From Misgurnus anguillicaudatus (Eukaryota; Chordata; Actinopteri; Cypriniformes; Cobitidae), in contig NC_073341.2 of the NCBI RefSeq assembly GCF_027580225.2, forward strand, positions 16,738,501 through 16,802,500: a DNA stretch of 64,000 nucleotides. Reading direction: 5' to 3'. Under the pieces are notes generated by a model. The model had not been told where the DNA came from and searched no databases. It was given only the letters and a program-made list of their open reading frames with translations. This document shows, piece by piece, positions 24,656 through 34,250 of the stretch (the first letter of the stretch is position 1; every line of letters starts with the position of its first letter). A program made the translations under genes and the position numbers.

Positions 24656-25305
24656 ATTTGGACGTCTCATGTGTATGCCGTTCTTCAAGTCAATCCATAA
24701 AATCTCTATTGTGTTAAGGTCTGGGCTTTGACTTGGCCACTCCAAAAGGCGGATTTTGTTTTTCTGAAGCCATTCTCCTCTGGACTTGATCCGGTGTTTT
24801 GGGTCTTTGTCCTGTTGCATCACCCAGACATTCCTCCTACAGACATTCACACATTATCCTGAAGAATTGTCTGATAAACTTGGGAATTTATCTTCCCCTC
24901 AATGATTGCAAGCTGGCCATACCCTGATGCAGCAAAGCAGGCCCAAATCAACAGGTCTTCTCCATAATACTTTACAGTTGGGATGATGTTTTCATAATGA
25001 TATTGCGTGCCCTTTCTATGCCAGATGTAGTGCTGTGTGTTTTTACAAATAGTTCAATATTCGTTTCATTAGTACAAAAAACATTTTGCCAAAAAACACA
25101 GTTGGAATGTCAATTTGTTCTTTTGCAAATTTAAGGCTTGAAGCAATGTTCTTTTTAGTACTGTAATTAGTGACTTCCTTTGGTGTCCTGCCGTGAATAC
25201 ACTGCTTGTTCAGTGTTTTACGTGTTGTAGACTCAAATACAGAGAGTTCCAATAATGCCTTCAAATCTTTGCCTGTCATTCTGGGTTGTTTCTATACCTC
25301 ATTGA

Positions 25306-26027
25306 AGGGGTGGTCTACTCGTTTTCAATATTAAAATGTGTTGTTGCCTTGACTGGGAGTTGTTGATGCATCCCTCTGTCATCTGTGTGCGTGCGCGAGA
25401 GCGCTGGAGCGCCCTGCGACGCTTCGATGGCGTTTGGCTTAGCCCCATTCATTCAATGCTACCATTTAGAGATAAAGTTAGAAGTGACCAAACACATCAA
25501 CGTTTTTCCTATTTAAGAGGAGTAGTTAAACGAGCAAGTTTGGTGGTACAAAATAAAACGTAGCGCTTTTCTAAGCGGATTTAAAAGAGGAACTATATTT
25601 TATGGCGTAATAGCACTTTTGGGAGTACTTCGACTCGCCTGAAAAGTCCGCTCCCCTTCTCACTCTCATAATGGGAGAGGGAGGGTGTTACTGCGCCGAG
25701 TCGAAGTACTCCCAAAAGTGCTATTACGCCATAAAATATAGTTCCTCTTTTAAATCCGCTTGAAAAGCGCTACGTTTTATTTTGTACCACCAAACTTGCT
25801 CGTTTAACTACTCCTCTTAAATAGGAAAAACGTTGATGTGTTTGGTCACTTCTAACTTTATCTCTAAATGGTACCATTGAATGAATGGGGCTAAGCTAAA
25901 TGCTATCGAAGCGTCGCAGCGCGCTCCAGCGCTTACGTGCACGCACACAGATGATAGAGGGATGTATCAACAATTCTTAGTTAAGGTAATAACATATTTT
26001 AATATTGAAAATGAGTAGACTATTCCT
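25306..26027. mobile_element. Near-perfect 722-bp palindromic (fold-back) TTAA-type element
   Basis: The left arm (25306-25637) and right arm (25697-26027) are reverse complements over about 330 bp with few mismatches, around a 59-bp spacer. The termini are AGGGGTGGTCTACTC and the complement of AGGAATAGTCTACTC. The borders are TTGA (left) and TTAA (right), consistent with a TTAA target with one mutated base. It lies between two codons of the Tc1 transposase (RRLI / NEV). It lacks coding capacity. Confidence 0.8.
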
Positions 26028-26412
26028 TTAATGAGTCTTCGTGGTGCTCTTAGTGTCATTTTGACTGGGTGTCCATCTCTTGGTAGAGTAGCAACAGTCC
26101 CAAAGCATCTCCATTTGTAGATTGTATGTCTGTAGACTGGTGAATTTCTACAGTCTTTGACATAACTTTTAACCCTTTCGAGCCCCATGTAAAGCAACAA
26201 TTCTTGATTAAAGCTCTTTTGATAGCTCTTTTTGGTGAGGCATGGCCCATATAAAAAAATGAACTCCAAAAGTAAACTTTAAAGTAGCTGTAGTCCACAC
26301 CTCCAAATACATTATCTTAAAGAGACTCCAGGTGTGATAAAACCTGACTCCATTTTGCTTTTTCGAGGTCTCTTTCGCTTAAAAGTTCACATACTTTTTT
26401 CACAAGCACTAT

Positions 26413-27230
26413 GAGTTTTTAGGTTGTTCTTAAATAATTCTGTTCTTTCATGTCTTTATTGTTTTGTTTTTTTAGAACCATTATGTTTGTCAATACCCTT
26501 GACTTGATGAAGACCAGATCACATTTTATGACAAATTTATTTAGAAAGCTATGAAATTCCAAAAGGTTAATATACTTTATCTTGTTACTGTATTTCTTGA
26601 AGGACATACTTCTTTTCAAAACACTCAAGACTCTAAAAGGTTCTAAAATAGTTTTGTGCCATTGTAACAAATGTGGCATGATGGTTAGTTAAATAAAAAT
26701 GGAATTTGAAAGGATTTCAGTGTCACTGTGTGCTTTACTTCTTTCTGCCCTGTTAATACAGGGCGTCATCACACTCCTCTCATTACAATACGCTAACTGG
26801 ATAACACTGAATATGTCTTATTGAATATGCAGTTTACTAAAATAATGTATTTACCTGCAACAAATTAATTACAGCCTAACTATAGTTATTGTATTTACTA
26901 GCTGCTGACCTAGGATTTATAGTTATAATTTTAAAGAAATCTATATTTTGCTGTACCTTTTGTTGTGAATTGTGTCTTTTGGGGTATTTTTTGTCTAAAT
27001 ATAGTCAAGGGGGTTGTATGATTCTTTGGTTCAAAACTTCCTATTCTGAAAGTTTGATCAATTCTGCAACAAATGTATTTATGGTAACAGACTCAAAAAG
27101 TTTTTCTTGTGTAGTTTAATGCAAGTTCAGACTAACATTTAAATTTTTTTGGTTTAACCTCTGCCACAGCTTTTCAAAGCTGAAACTCATGTAGATGTAG
27201 CAGAAACGCGTACAATCCCACCAGCAACCC
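26413..27230. other. Unassigned AT-rich sequence
   Basis: About 26505-26560 (GACCAGATCACATTTTATGA) is the inverse of the left subterminal part of the Tc1 element at about 24180, so a second broken Tc1 end may lie here. The rest shows nothing recognisable. Confidence 0.4.
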
Positions 27231-27259
27231 AGATTTTAGATCAGGTAGTCTTCGTGTAG

Positions 27260-28690
27260 CACCCATTTAGAGCTGTAAGATGGGTCCCAGATGGGTTTTG
27301 CTTATGTTGTACATTTGGGAACTACCTTAAAACCGAGTAAAATCCTGCATATAACCTACATGGGTAATTGACAAGGGGCAAACATGGAACCCGCGGACAA
27401 TCCCACTTACAACCCATATTTCATGACCATGTTGTCCCCATGTAGTACCCACATAAAACTCAAATCTGGGCCCAACATGGGCATTATGCATATTGCCCAA
27501 TTGGGGCCCACCAAACACCCAGTGGAATCCTACAGATAACCTACATGGGTAATTGACAAGGGGCAAACATGGAACCCGCGGACAATCCCACTTACAACCC
27601 ATATTTCATGACCATGTTGTCCCCATGTAGTACCCACATAAAACTCAAATCTGGGCCCAACATGGGCATTATGCATATTGCCCAATTGGGGCCCACCAAA
27701 CACCCAGTGGAATCCTACAGATAACCTACATGGGTAATTGACAAGGGGCAAACATGGAACCCGCGGACAATCCCACTTACAACCCATATTTCATGACCAT
27801 GTTGTCCCCATGTAGTACCCACATAAAACTCAAATCTGGGCCCAACATGGGCATTATGCATATTGCCCAATTGGGGCCCACCAAACACCCAGTGGAATCC
27901 TACAGATAACCTACATGGGTAATTGACAAGGGGCAAACATGGAACCCGCGGACAATCCCACTTACAACCCATATTTCATGACCATGTTGTCCCTATGTAG
28001 TACCCACATAAAACTCAAATCTGGGCCCAACATGGGCATTATGCATATTGCCCAATTGGGTCCCACCAAACACCCAGTGGAATCCTACAGATAACCTACA
28101 TGGGTAATTGACAAGGGGCAAATATGGAACCTGTGGACAATCCCACTTACAACCCATATTTCATGACCATGTTGTCCCCATGTAGTACCCACATAAAACT
28201 TAAATCTGGGCCCAACATGGGCATTATGCATATTGCCCAATTGGGGCCCACCAAACACCCAGTGGAATCCTACAGATAACCTACATGGGTAATTGACAAG
28301 GGGCAAACATGGAACCAGCGGACAATCCCACTTACAACCCATATTTCATGACCATGTTGTCCCTATGTAGTACCCACATAAAACTCAAATCTGGGCCCAA
28401 CATGGGCATTATGCATATTGCCCAATTGGGGCCCACCAAACACCCAGTGGAATCCTACAGATAACCTACATGGGTAATTGACAAGGGGCAAATATGGAAC
28501 CCGTGGACAATCCCACTTACAACCCATACTTCATGACCATGTTGTCCCTATGTAGTACCCATATAAAACTCAAATCTGGGCCCAATATGGGTGTCGTGCA
28601 TGTTGCCCAGGTGGGGCCCACCTAGTAGCAAGTGCAATCCTGCATGAAATCCATGTGGGCAACTGGCATGAGGCCATTATGGAACCCGCG
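27260..28690. repeat. 185-bp satellite array
   Basis: About seven head-to-tail units of 185 bp share GTAATTGACAAGGGGCAAAC, ACAACCCATATTTCATGACC and CAACATGGGCATTATGCATA. The middle copies are nearly identical; the first and last are degenerate. Each unit keeps a - strand frame of 85 codons open, which is a by-product. It forms the right-hand subterminal array of the element at 9226-28764. Confidence 0.92.
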
Positions 28691-29029
28691 GACAATCCTA
28701 TATAGGGCCCATTTTTCAGCCCAGTTCATACCCATATGGGCCCTATATACAAATGTTGGCTGGGCAGTTTGATTCACTTATGTGCATTTGGGTACAACAC
28801 ATAAGTCAGCATTTAATGCTGTTGTTCTTTGTTGTTAAAGCATATATGTGTTGAAACATAAACAAAGATTAATAAAATATGACATTCTAAACTTCTGACA
28901 TACTGATATTTATCTTACCAATATCTGGTCTCCACAGCAAAAAGAAAAAGGTTGTCTTTACTGTTCTGATGGAGGGCACTGTATTGTGGGTGTGTGTACG
29001 CGTGCATGTATGTATACCTAGATTTATTT

Positions 29030-29157
29030 TTTCATAGTAACTCACTACTTGAGTATTATTTTCATTGCATACTTTTTACTTCTACTTGAGTAATTATTTC
29101 TTTACTCACTTGTACTTTTACTTAAGTAAAGTTATTGGCTACTCTTTCCACCTCTGT
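29030..29157 (-). mobile_element. Tol2-like hAT terminal fragment
   Basis: On the - strand it begins AGAGGTGGAAAGAGTAGCC and continues with ACTTAAGTAAAAGTACAAG, close in pattern to the termini of Tol2-type hAT elements. The other end is absent. Confidence 0.55.
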
Positions 29158-29499
29158 TAAAATCTTCATAAATCCAGGCTGAGTTTGCCATGTTAGCCTA
29201 AATAATTAGACAGATAGCAGCTAGCTATCATAGCTTGCAGACAAGCAGCCTAGGCTGCTATTTTTTTGGTAGGCATTAGGCAAACATGTTTGGTGATTTT
29301 AATAAAGACCCTGTTATTCTCAGTCCTTCATATAGGCCGTAAGTTTTTTTTCAGGGGTGTGCCCTTTTTTTTTAGGACAGAGCAACTGCCCCTAAAAATT
29401 CCTGTGCACGTCCCTGTTTATACCATTTATATTTGCTATCATGTAACTTAATAGGCTATGCTCATGGCTTGTGCAGTTCAGCCTACATACAGTAACGTT

Positions 29500-29778
29500 A
29501 AGTAACCTTAACAGACTGCACGCTTCGGATTGAAAAACTTTCTCATTGTTTACAAACAGACGCGATCTCACGTAATGGCGGATTTCACTGTTGCATGCTG
29601 TAACAGTGTTAAACACAGTTATTCACTTATATCCTTCATGGAAACTTTCAGTAAGCCTGCACTGCTGTATCTTTTAAGTGTGTGCTGTAATATGATTCCA
29701 TGTGTACATGCTTATTTACAAACAAATCCGCGTGACCTCCCGTAATGGCGGATATCTGTTACATACTGTACAGTGTTA
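29500..29778. repeat. Short tandem duplication, second copy broken by transposons
   Basis: Copy A begins near 29550 (TTTACAAACAGACGCG...GTAATGGCGGAT) and copy B near 29713 (TTTACAAACAAATCCGCG...GTAATGGCGGAT). Copy B is interrupted at 29779 and resumes at 33016 with CACAGTTATTCACTTTCATA, matching copy A from about 29617 onward. Copy A therefore serves as an uninterrupted reference for both insertions. Confidence 0.7.
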
Positions 29779-29792
29779 GAGGCTGTTTACAC

Positions 29793-30842
29793 TAGGGATG
29801 CACCGATCCGATATTCTGGATCGGTATCGGGGCCGATCCGGCCTTTTTTGCTGGATCGGATATCGGACTAACAGGACCGATCCAGTTCCGATACTGCGCG
29901 TTACGCATGGTTGTCACTGACAAGCGATTAAAACGACAAAGTATTATAAAAGCACCATAAACGTTTTTATGTACTATAATCAGAGTCATCTTACTCTCAA
30001 TAGCTTCACGTGAAGGAACAAACGCACATTTAAAGATATTAATGTTCACAGAAACACTGTAACTTACATGCAAACTGAGTTAATCCACTGATGAGAAGCG
30101 GATGGATGAAAACGCGTCATTCAACACACGCACACACACAAGATAACTGTAACGTTAGGCTTTATTAAAGATCTGATTTTATAAAATCTCAGTAAGCTGT
30201 TGGATGGATGCAATTCACTATGTGCTGAGTTAATGCACAGGTGAAGCGGACGGATGAAACGCGTCATTCAACACACGAACACTCAATAACTGTAGTCTGT
30301 TTCAAAGATCTGATTTTATAAAGTCTCAGTAAGCTGTTAGATGGATGCAATTCAGTATGTGCTGAGCACACGATGCCTCTAATCTCTTTGTTTTAATAGT
30401 TATGAATGTAACTTTCCATTGCGGTGCGAGGATTCCCATGTGAGTGTGAGGACGCTTCTAGAGCATCAATGCTGCACCCAGGAAGCACAGTATTGCGCAA
30501 AATGCGCACTCAATATGATTTAGGCGCATCAATTCTGCACCCGAAATGTGCATAAAAGGTCCGGTTAAGTGCATAATTCCCAAAATAACCATCTGCACAC
30601 TAAAGCTTTTTTACTGTGACTTTTTGCGCAATTAAGGAAAATATATTTAGCATACTTATTTGATCAAAAGTGCCTATTTTATTTTCTCCTAAACACTGCC
30701 ATGGTAAATATAATTACTAATATTCTTGTAAATTGTAAATCATTTTAAATTATAGTTTTTTACTTTAAAATTATAATTATATATAATATAATTATATTAT
30801 GCTAGATTTAGCAGAAAGCACTATACACATTTATATATATAT

Positions 30843-30888
<46 letters not shown>

Positions 30889-31053
30889 TGTGTGTCTGTG
30901 TGTCTGTGTGTCTGTGTGTGTCTGTGTGTAATTTAAATTGCTCAAGAAAAATACAGTAGTATCGGATCGGCAGGTATCGGAATCGGCCGATACTCAGAAT
31001 TCGGGTATCGGAATCGGATCGGAGATGGAAAAAGTGGTATCGGTGCATCCCTA
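29793..31053. mobile_element. hAT non-autonomous element with GTTTACAC duplications
   Basis: The termini TAGGGATGCACCGATCC (29793) and GGTGCATCCCTA (ending 31053) are inverted. Identical duplications GTTTACAC lie at 29785-29792 and 31054-31061. GATCGG-rich subterminal repeats occur at both ends, and a (TG)n run lies at 30846-30928. The 1261-bp element inserted seven bases into the terminal repeat of the Harbinger-like element. Confidence 0.88.
30846..30928. repeat. (TG)n microsatellite with TGTGTC variants
   Basis: A pure TG run is followed by TCTG-interrupted repeats. The run keeps a His/Thr frame open on the - strand. Confidence 0.9.
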
Positions 31054-31792
31054 GTTTACACTTGGCATTAACATGTGTTTTCGTCGATCGGATCACAAGT
31101 GGACGACGTTAATGCCAGGTGTAAACGGTGTTCAAAACGTTTTGAGCTCGTCCACTTTCGACCACTTTCAACCACATCCAGAGGTGGTCGAAACCACTTT
31201 CGATCGGATCGCTTTGGAGCTGCGGAACGCACATGTGGTTGAATGCGTTCGAACAGCCACTTGCGACCGCCTTCTCTCCGCCCATTTATCTAATCTGAGG
31301 TATTAAACACAAGTTTCACGTCTTTTTTGACTTCTGGCGTGAACATTCGGTGAACAGCGCTATTTTTAGCCTTTCATTGATAAAAACTAAGCGGCTGATC
31401 TCCGTAGTTTCGTTTTGAAAGCGTCTGAAAGTTGCGCGATCCTATTTCATCAATTGCGCTGAAAATTCAAAGAAAGCTCTTACATACTCATGTACAAAAC
31501 ACTGTGCAGCATGTTTACTTGCTAAACAAGCAGTGCACTCCGACATTATATTAGTTTGCGTCCATATAAACTCATAATTACTCCCGCTCGGGTTTGAATG
31601 ACAGCAGAGAGACTCGCCCACCGTCTCACAGACCACCCCCTCATAGTATTCAGCACAGAAGCGGTCGAAAGTAGACAAAAGAGACGGATTTAAATACCAG
31701 GTGTAAACGTCATGTGTCTCTCTCGTCCACTTGTGATCCGATCGATGAAAACACATCTTAATACCAAGTGTAAACAGCCCCTTAGACACACA

Positions 31793-33015
31793 GGGCTCTA
31801 TCTTACACCCGGCGCAATGCGCGACGCAAGTGTCTTTCGCTAGTTTCCACCCTAATTTTCACGTTTAGCGCCGTGTTGTTTAAATAGCAAATGCATTTGC
31901 GCCCCCTTTGCGCCCATGGGCGTTCTGGTCTGAAAAGCGAGGTGTGTTCAGGCGCATTGTTGGCGCGTTGCTATTTTGAGGCAACTAAAATAGACTACGC
32001 CATTGACCAACAAAAACCTGGTCTAAAGTCTAAAGTCAATGGCGCAATATGTTTTATGTTATTTAAAGAGCGCATTAGTAATATGCGCCTATAAACGGGA
32101 GGACAACGCGGGTTTGCTTATCACAAAGTACATAAATGAGCAGCAGCACAAAAATGCTTTTAAATATGAAAGATTAAAGGATTGAATTTAAGAGATTATT
32201 ATTGAGTCTCTTGGACATATTTATAAATGAGGACTGATTATGAGACGTTAGAAGGCGCAAAGAGCTGCTTTACCTGCAGCCTGATAAGTAAATAAATGCT
32301 TTGCTTTAAACAAATGCGTCTGTTTTTAAATGATTTTTTTTAATGCTACCTCACGGATTTATTGTATATGATGTACCTGTGGGTATGGCGAGATGAGAAA
32401 CATTTGTAAGTAATGCTTAAAAAAACTCTTTGCTAAAAAAACCGCTGTCCAAAGTGCTGAAACGTGAGGAGCGCCGTTTGTAATTTCTTTATCTCCTGTT
32501 TGTTACAAATAAAGTATTTTTAGAGTACAAACCTTTTCTTACATACTTGTAAATTATTTTTTGATGATATTGGATAGCCATACATTTAAAGCAATTGCAA
32601 GCCTGCTTTTTACTTCCATGACTAAAAGAAAACGGGTTTTAAAGGTTTTAATAAAAAAATAACAATTTCAATATAAGGGAAAAACAACACAATTATTTAA
32701 CATTAATCTTAAACTGGGGATCTTCTACCTCCGCTTAGTTTTTCAGTTTACAAAGTCCGTCATCTTAATAGGGATTAGACATAGCGCCAGCGCAACTTGC
32801 TTTTAAAGGGAATGAGAGCTGTGACTCTCATTGGTTTACTGCACATTACGCCCAAAATACTCCCATTACAATAGGACCTACCCTTTTCGACCATGCGCTC
32901 GGCGCAAAAACGATTTTTCCCGTCGTTAAATTAGCAAAAGTGGATTCGGACACGCCCATTTAGACGTTGCGCTGTGCGCTTTAGACAATGCGCTTAGATC
33001 GTTAAAATAGGGCCC
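31793..33015. mobile_element. hAT-like MITE with GGGC(T/C)CTAT termini
   Basis: The left GGGCTCTATCTTACACC and the right terminus, GGGCCCTATTTTAACGATC on the opposite strand, are inverted with subterminal GCGCAATGCGC / GCGCATTG motifs. The ends are diverged, and only a 5-bp CACAG repeat flanks them, so the boundaries and class are less certain. No coding sequence is seen. Confidence 0.55.
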
Positions 33016-33019
33016 ACAG

Positions 33020-33635
33020 TTATTCACTTTCATATCCTTCATGGGAACTTTGACTAATGCTGCACTGCGGGATTTGCTGTAAAATGATTCCATATTGTTC
33101 ACATGCAAGGTAATTCCATACATTGCGCTTTACACGCGACACCGTTTTTATGAGCGCTGCATTACACGGAGACGCGAGCTCGCGCACATGGACGCGCCAT
33201 ATGCGATGTGTTTTTAAAGTTCATACGCGCTTACAGAAACACGTTTAAAAAAGAAGCTAGATATAAGGGGATGGGCATCTGAAAACAGTCATCTGAAAAC
33301 AGCTTTTCATATAACTAATTGCTGCAGATGTTTATCTGAGATTAAGTTTATGTACAAGATAGTTTATGAATGTAGTATCATATTTACCCATCAGTTATAT
33401 ATGTAAGGGTATTTCTGTGGACAATTTATGCTAACAGCTGTTTATAACTCTCTTAGAGGTCTGCATCTCTCTCGTCAGTACAAAACTATAAAGTGGAAAA
33501 ACACTTTCTGGACAGAAAGTTATATGGTAACATGAGCCACATTAAGTTTACAGCTCTGTTGTGTATCAGTTTCTTAGTTTATACAAAGTTTTTGAATAGG
33601 GTATGTTTCCAAATAAACTGAAAATGTCCTACCAA
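33020..33635. other. Remainder of the short duplication and unassigned spacer
   Basis: The first 100 bp continue duplication copy B. The rest is AT-rich with a CpG-rich patch at 33125-33240 (ACGCGAGCTCGCGCAC); nothing is recognised. Confidence 0.4.
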
Positions 33636-34250
33636 CCATCATTAGGGGCCAAGCCCGCAGGGCGGCAGGCCACTATTGCGTTTGATGGTTTTCTTATTAG
33701 GGGTCAAGCACCGAAGGTGCTGAGACACCTATTGCAATTGTTAGTATTATTATTATTATTAGGGGCCAAGCACCTATGGTGCTGTGGCACCTATTGTTTT
33801 TGTTAGTATTATTATTAGGGGCCAAGCACCTATGGTGCTGTGGCACGTATTGTTTCTGTTAGTATTATTATTAGGGGCCAAGCACCTATGGTGCTGTGGC
33901 ACCTATTGTTTTTGTTAGTATTATTAGGGGTCAAGCACCGAAGGTGCTGAGACACCTATTGTAATTGTTAGGGGTCAAGCACCGAAGGTGCTGAGACACC
34001 TATTGGAATTGTCAGTATTATTATTATTATTATATTTCCCCAATGGGAGTCTATGGCAGCCCTATGAACCGTACATAGGAAAATGATTAAATTTGGCACA
34101 GTTGTAGAGGTCCTGAAAAGTCAAGTGACCAAAAATGGGGTTTCTAGCACTAACTCTATAGCGCCACCAGCAGTGCAAATATTCAATGTTCAAATGGTTA
34201 TAACTGCTGATCCGCTTGATCTATGAAAATTCTACTTAGTACACGTGATT

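Larger units (their letters stand above)
24127..26412 (-). mobile_element. Tc1/mariner element with decayed transposase
   Basis: The ends TATGGTGGCAAGGAAAAATG and the complement of CATAGTGCTTGTGAAAAAAG are inverted, with TA at the borders. On the - strand the transposase survives in pieces. The HTH region at about 26020-26250 includes KWRCFGTVATLPRDGHP and RAPRRLI. The middle region at 25043-25290 includes CIHGRTPKE and KKNIASSLKFAKEQID. The catalytic C-terminal half at 24655-24850 includes QQDKDPKH and LEWPSQSPDLNTIEILW. In the block where Tc1 transposases carry TDE, the other frame reads TNET, so the first catalytic Asp has become Asn; a frameshift precedes it. A 722-bp palindromic element (25306-26027) and a GC-rich block (24300-24655) interrupt it. 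It cannot encode an active enzyme. Confidence 0.85.
9226..28764. mobile_element. 19.5-kb minisatellite-bearing element with mirrored termini
   Basis: The left end CCCAGCCAACATGTATATG (9226) and the right end, whose reverse complement begins CCCAGCCAACATTTGTATAT (28764 inward), are inverted repeats that both continue into GGGCCC(A/C)-ATGGG. The bases CA flank both sides. Directly inside each end lies a tandem array rich in ATGGG/CCCAT phrases: 133 bp period on the left, 185 bp on the right. The core (14.8-27.2 kb) holds two candidate coding exons of unknown type and many later insertions. The superfamily cannot be named from termini alone. It could also be two related elements flanking unrelated DNA, although the inverted orientation favours one element. 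Confidence 0.6.
8188..29416. mobile_element. hAT element with 8-bp target duplications, expanded to 21.2 kb by nested insertions
   Basis: The left end CAGGGACGTGCACAGG (8188) and right end CCTGTGCACGTCCCTG (ending 29416) are perfect 16-bp inverted repeats. They are flanked by identical 8-bp direct repeats TTTATACC (8180-8187 and 29417-29424), the hAT target-site hallmark. Subtracting the element at 9226-28764 leaves only about 1.7 kb of hAT sequence, so the original insertion was a short non-autonomous element. About 8380-8770 includes a block related to 17450-17890. A Tol2-like fragment sits at 29030-29157. No transposase is visible. Confidence 0.85.
29779..31781. mobile_element. Harbinger-like fold-back element (TTA flanks), containing a hAT
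   Basis: The left end GAGGCTGTTTACACTTGGCA (interrupted after GTTTACAC by the hAT) and the right end, read on the opposite strand as GGGGCTGTTTACACTTGGTA, are inverted for about 57 bp. They continue through CATCGATCGGATCACAAGTG. Both borders are TTA (29776-29778; 31782-31784), the usual PIF/Harbinger target. No transposase or Myb-like gene is visible. Confidence 0.7.

Noticed and set aside
27327..28342. Repeated 85-codon - strand frames
   Set aside because: By-products of the 185-bp satellite.
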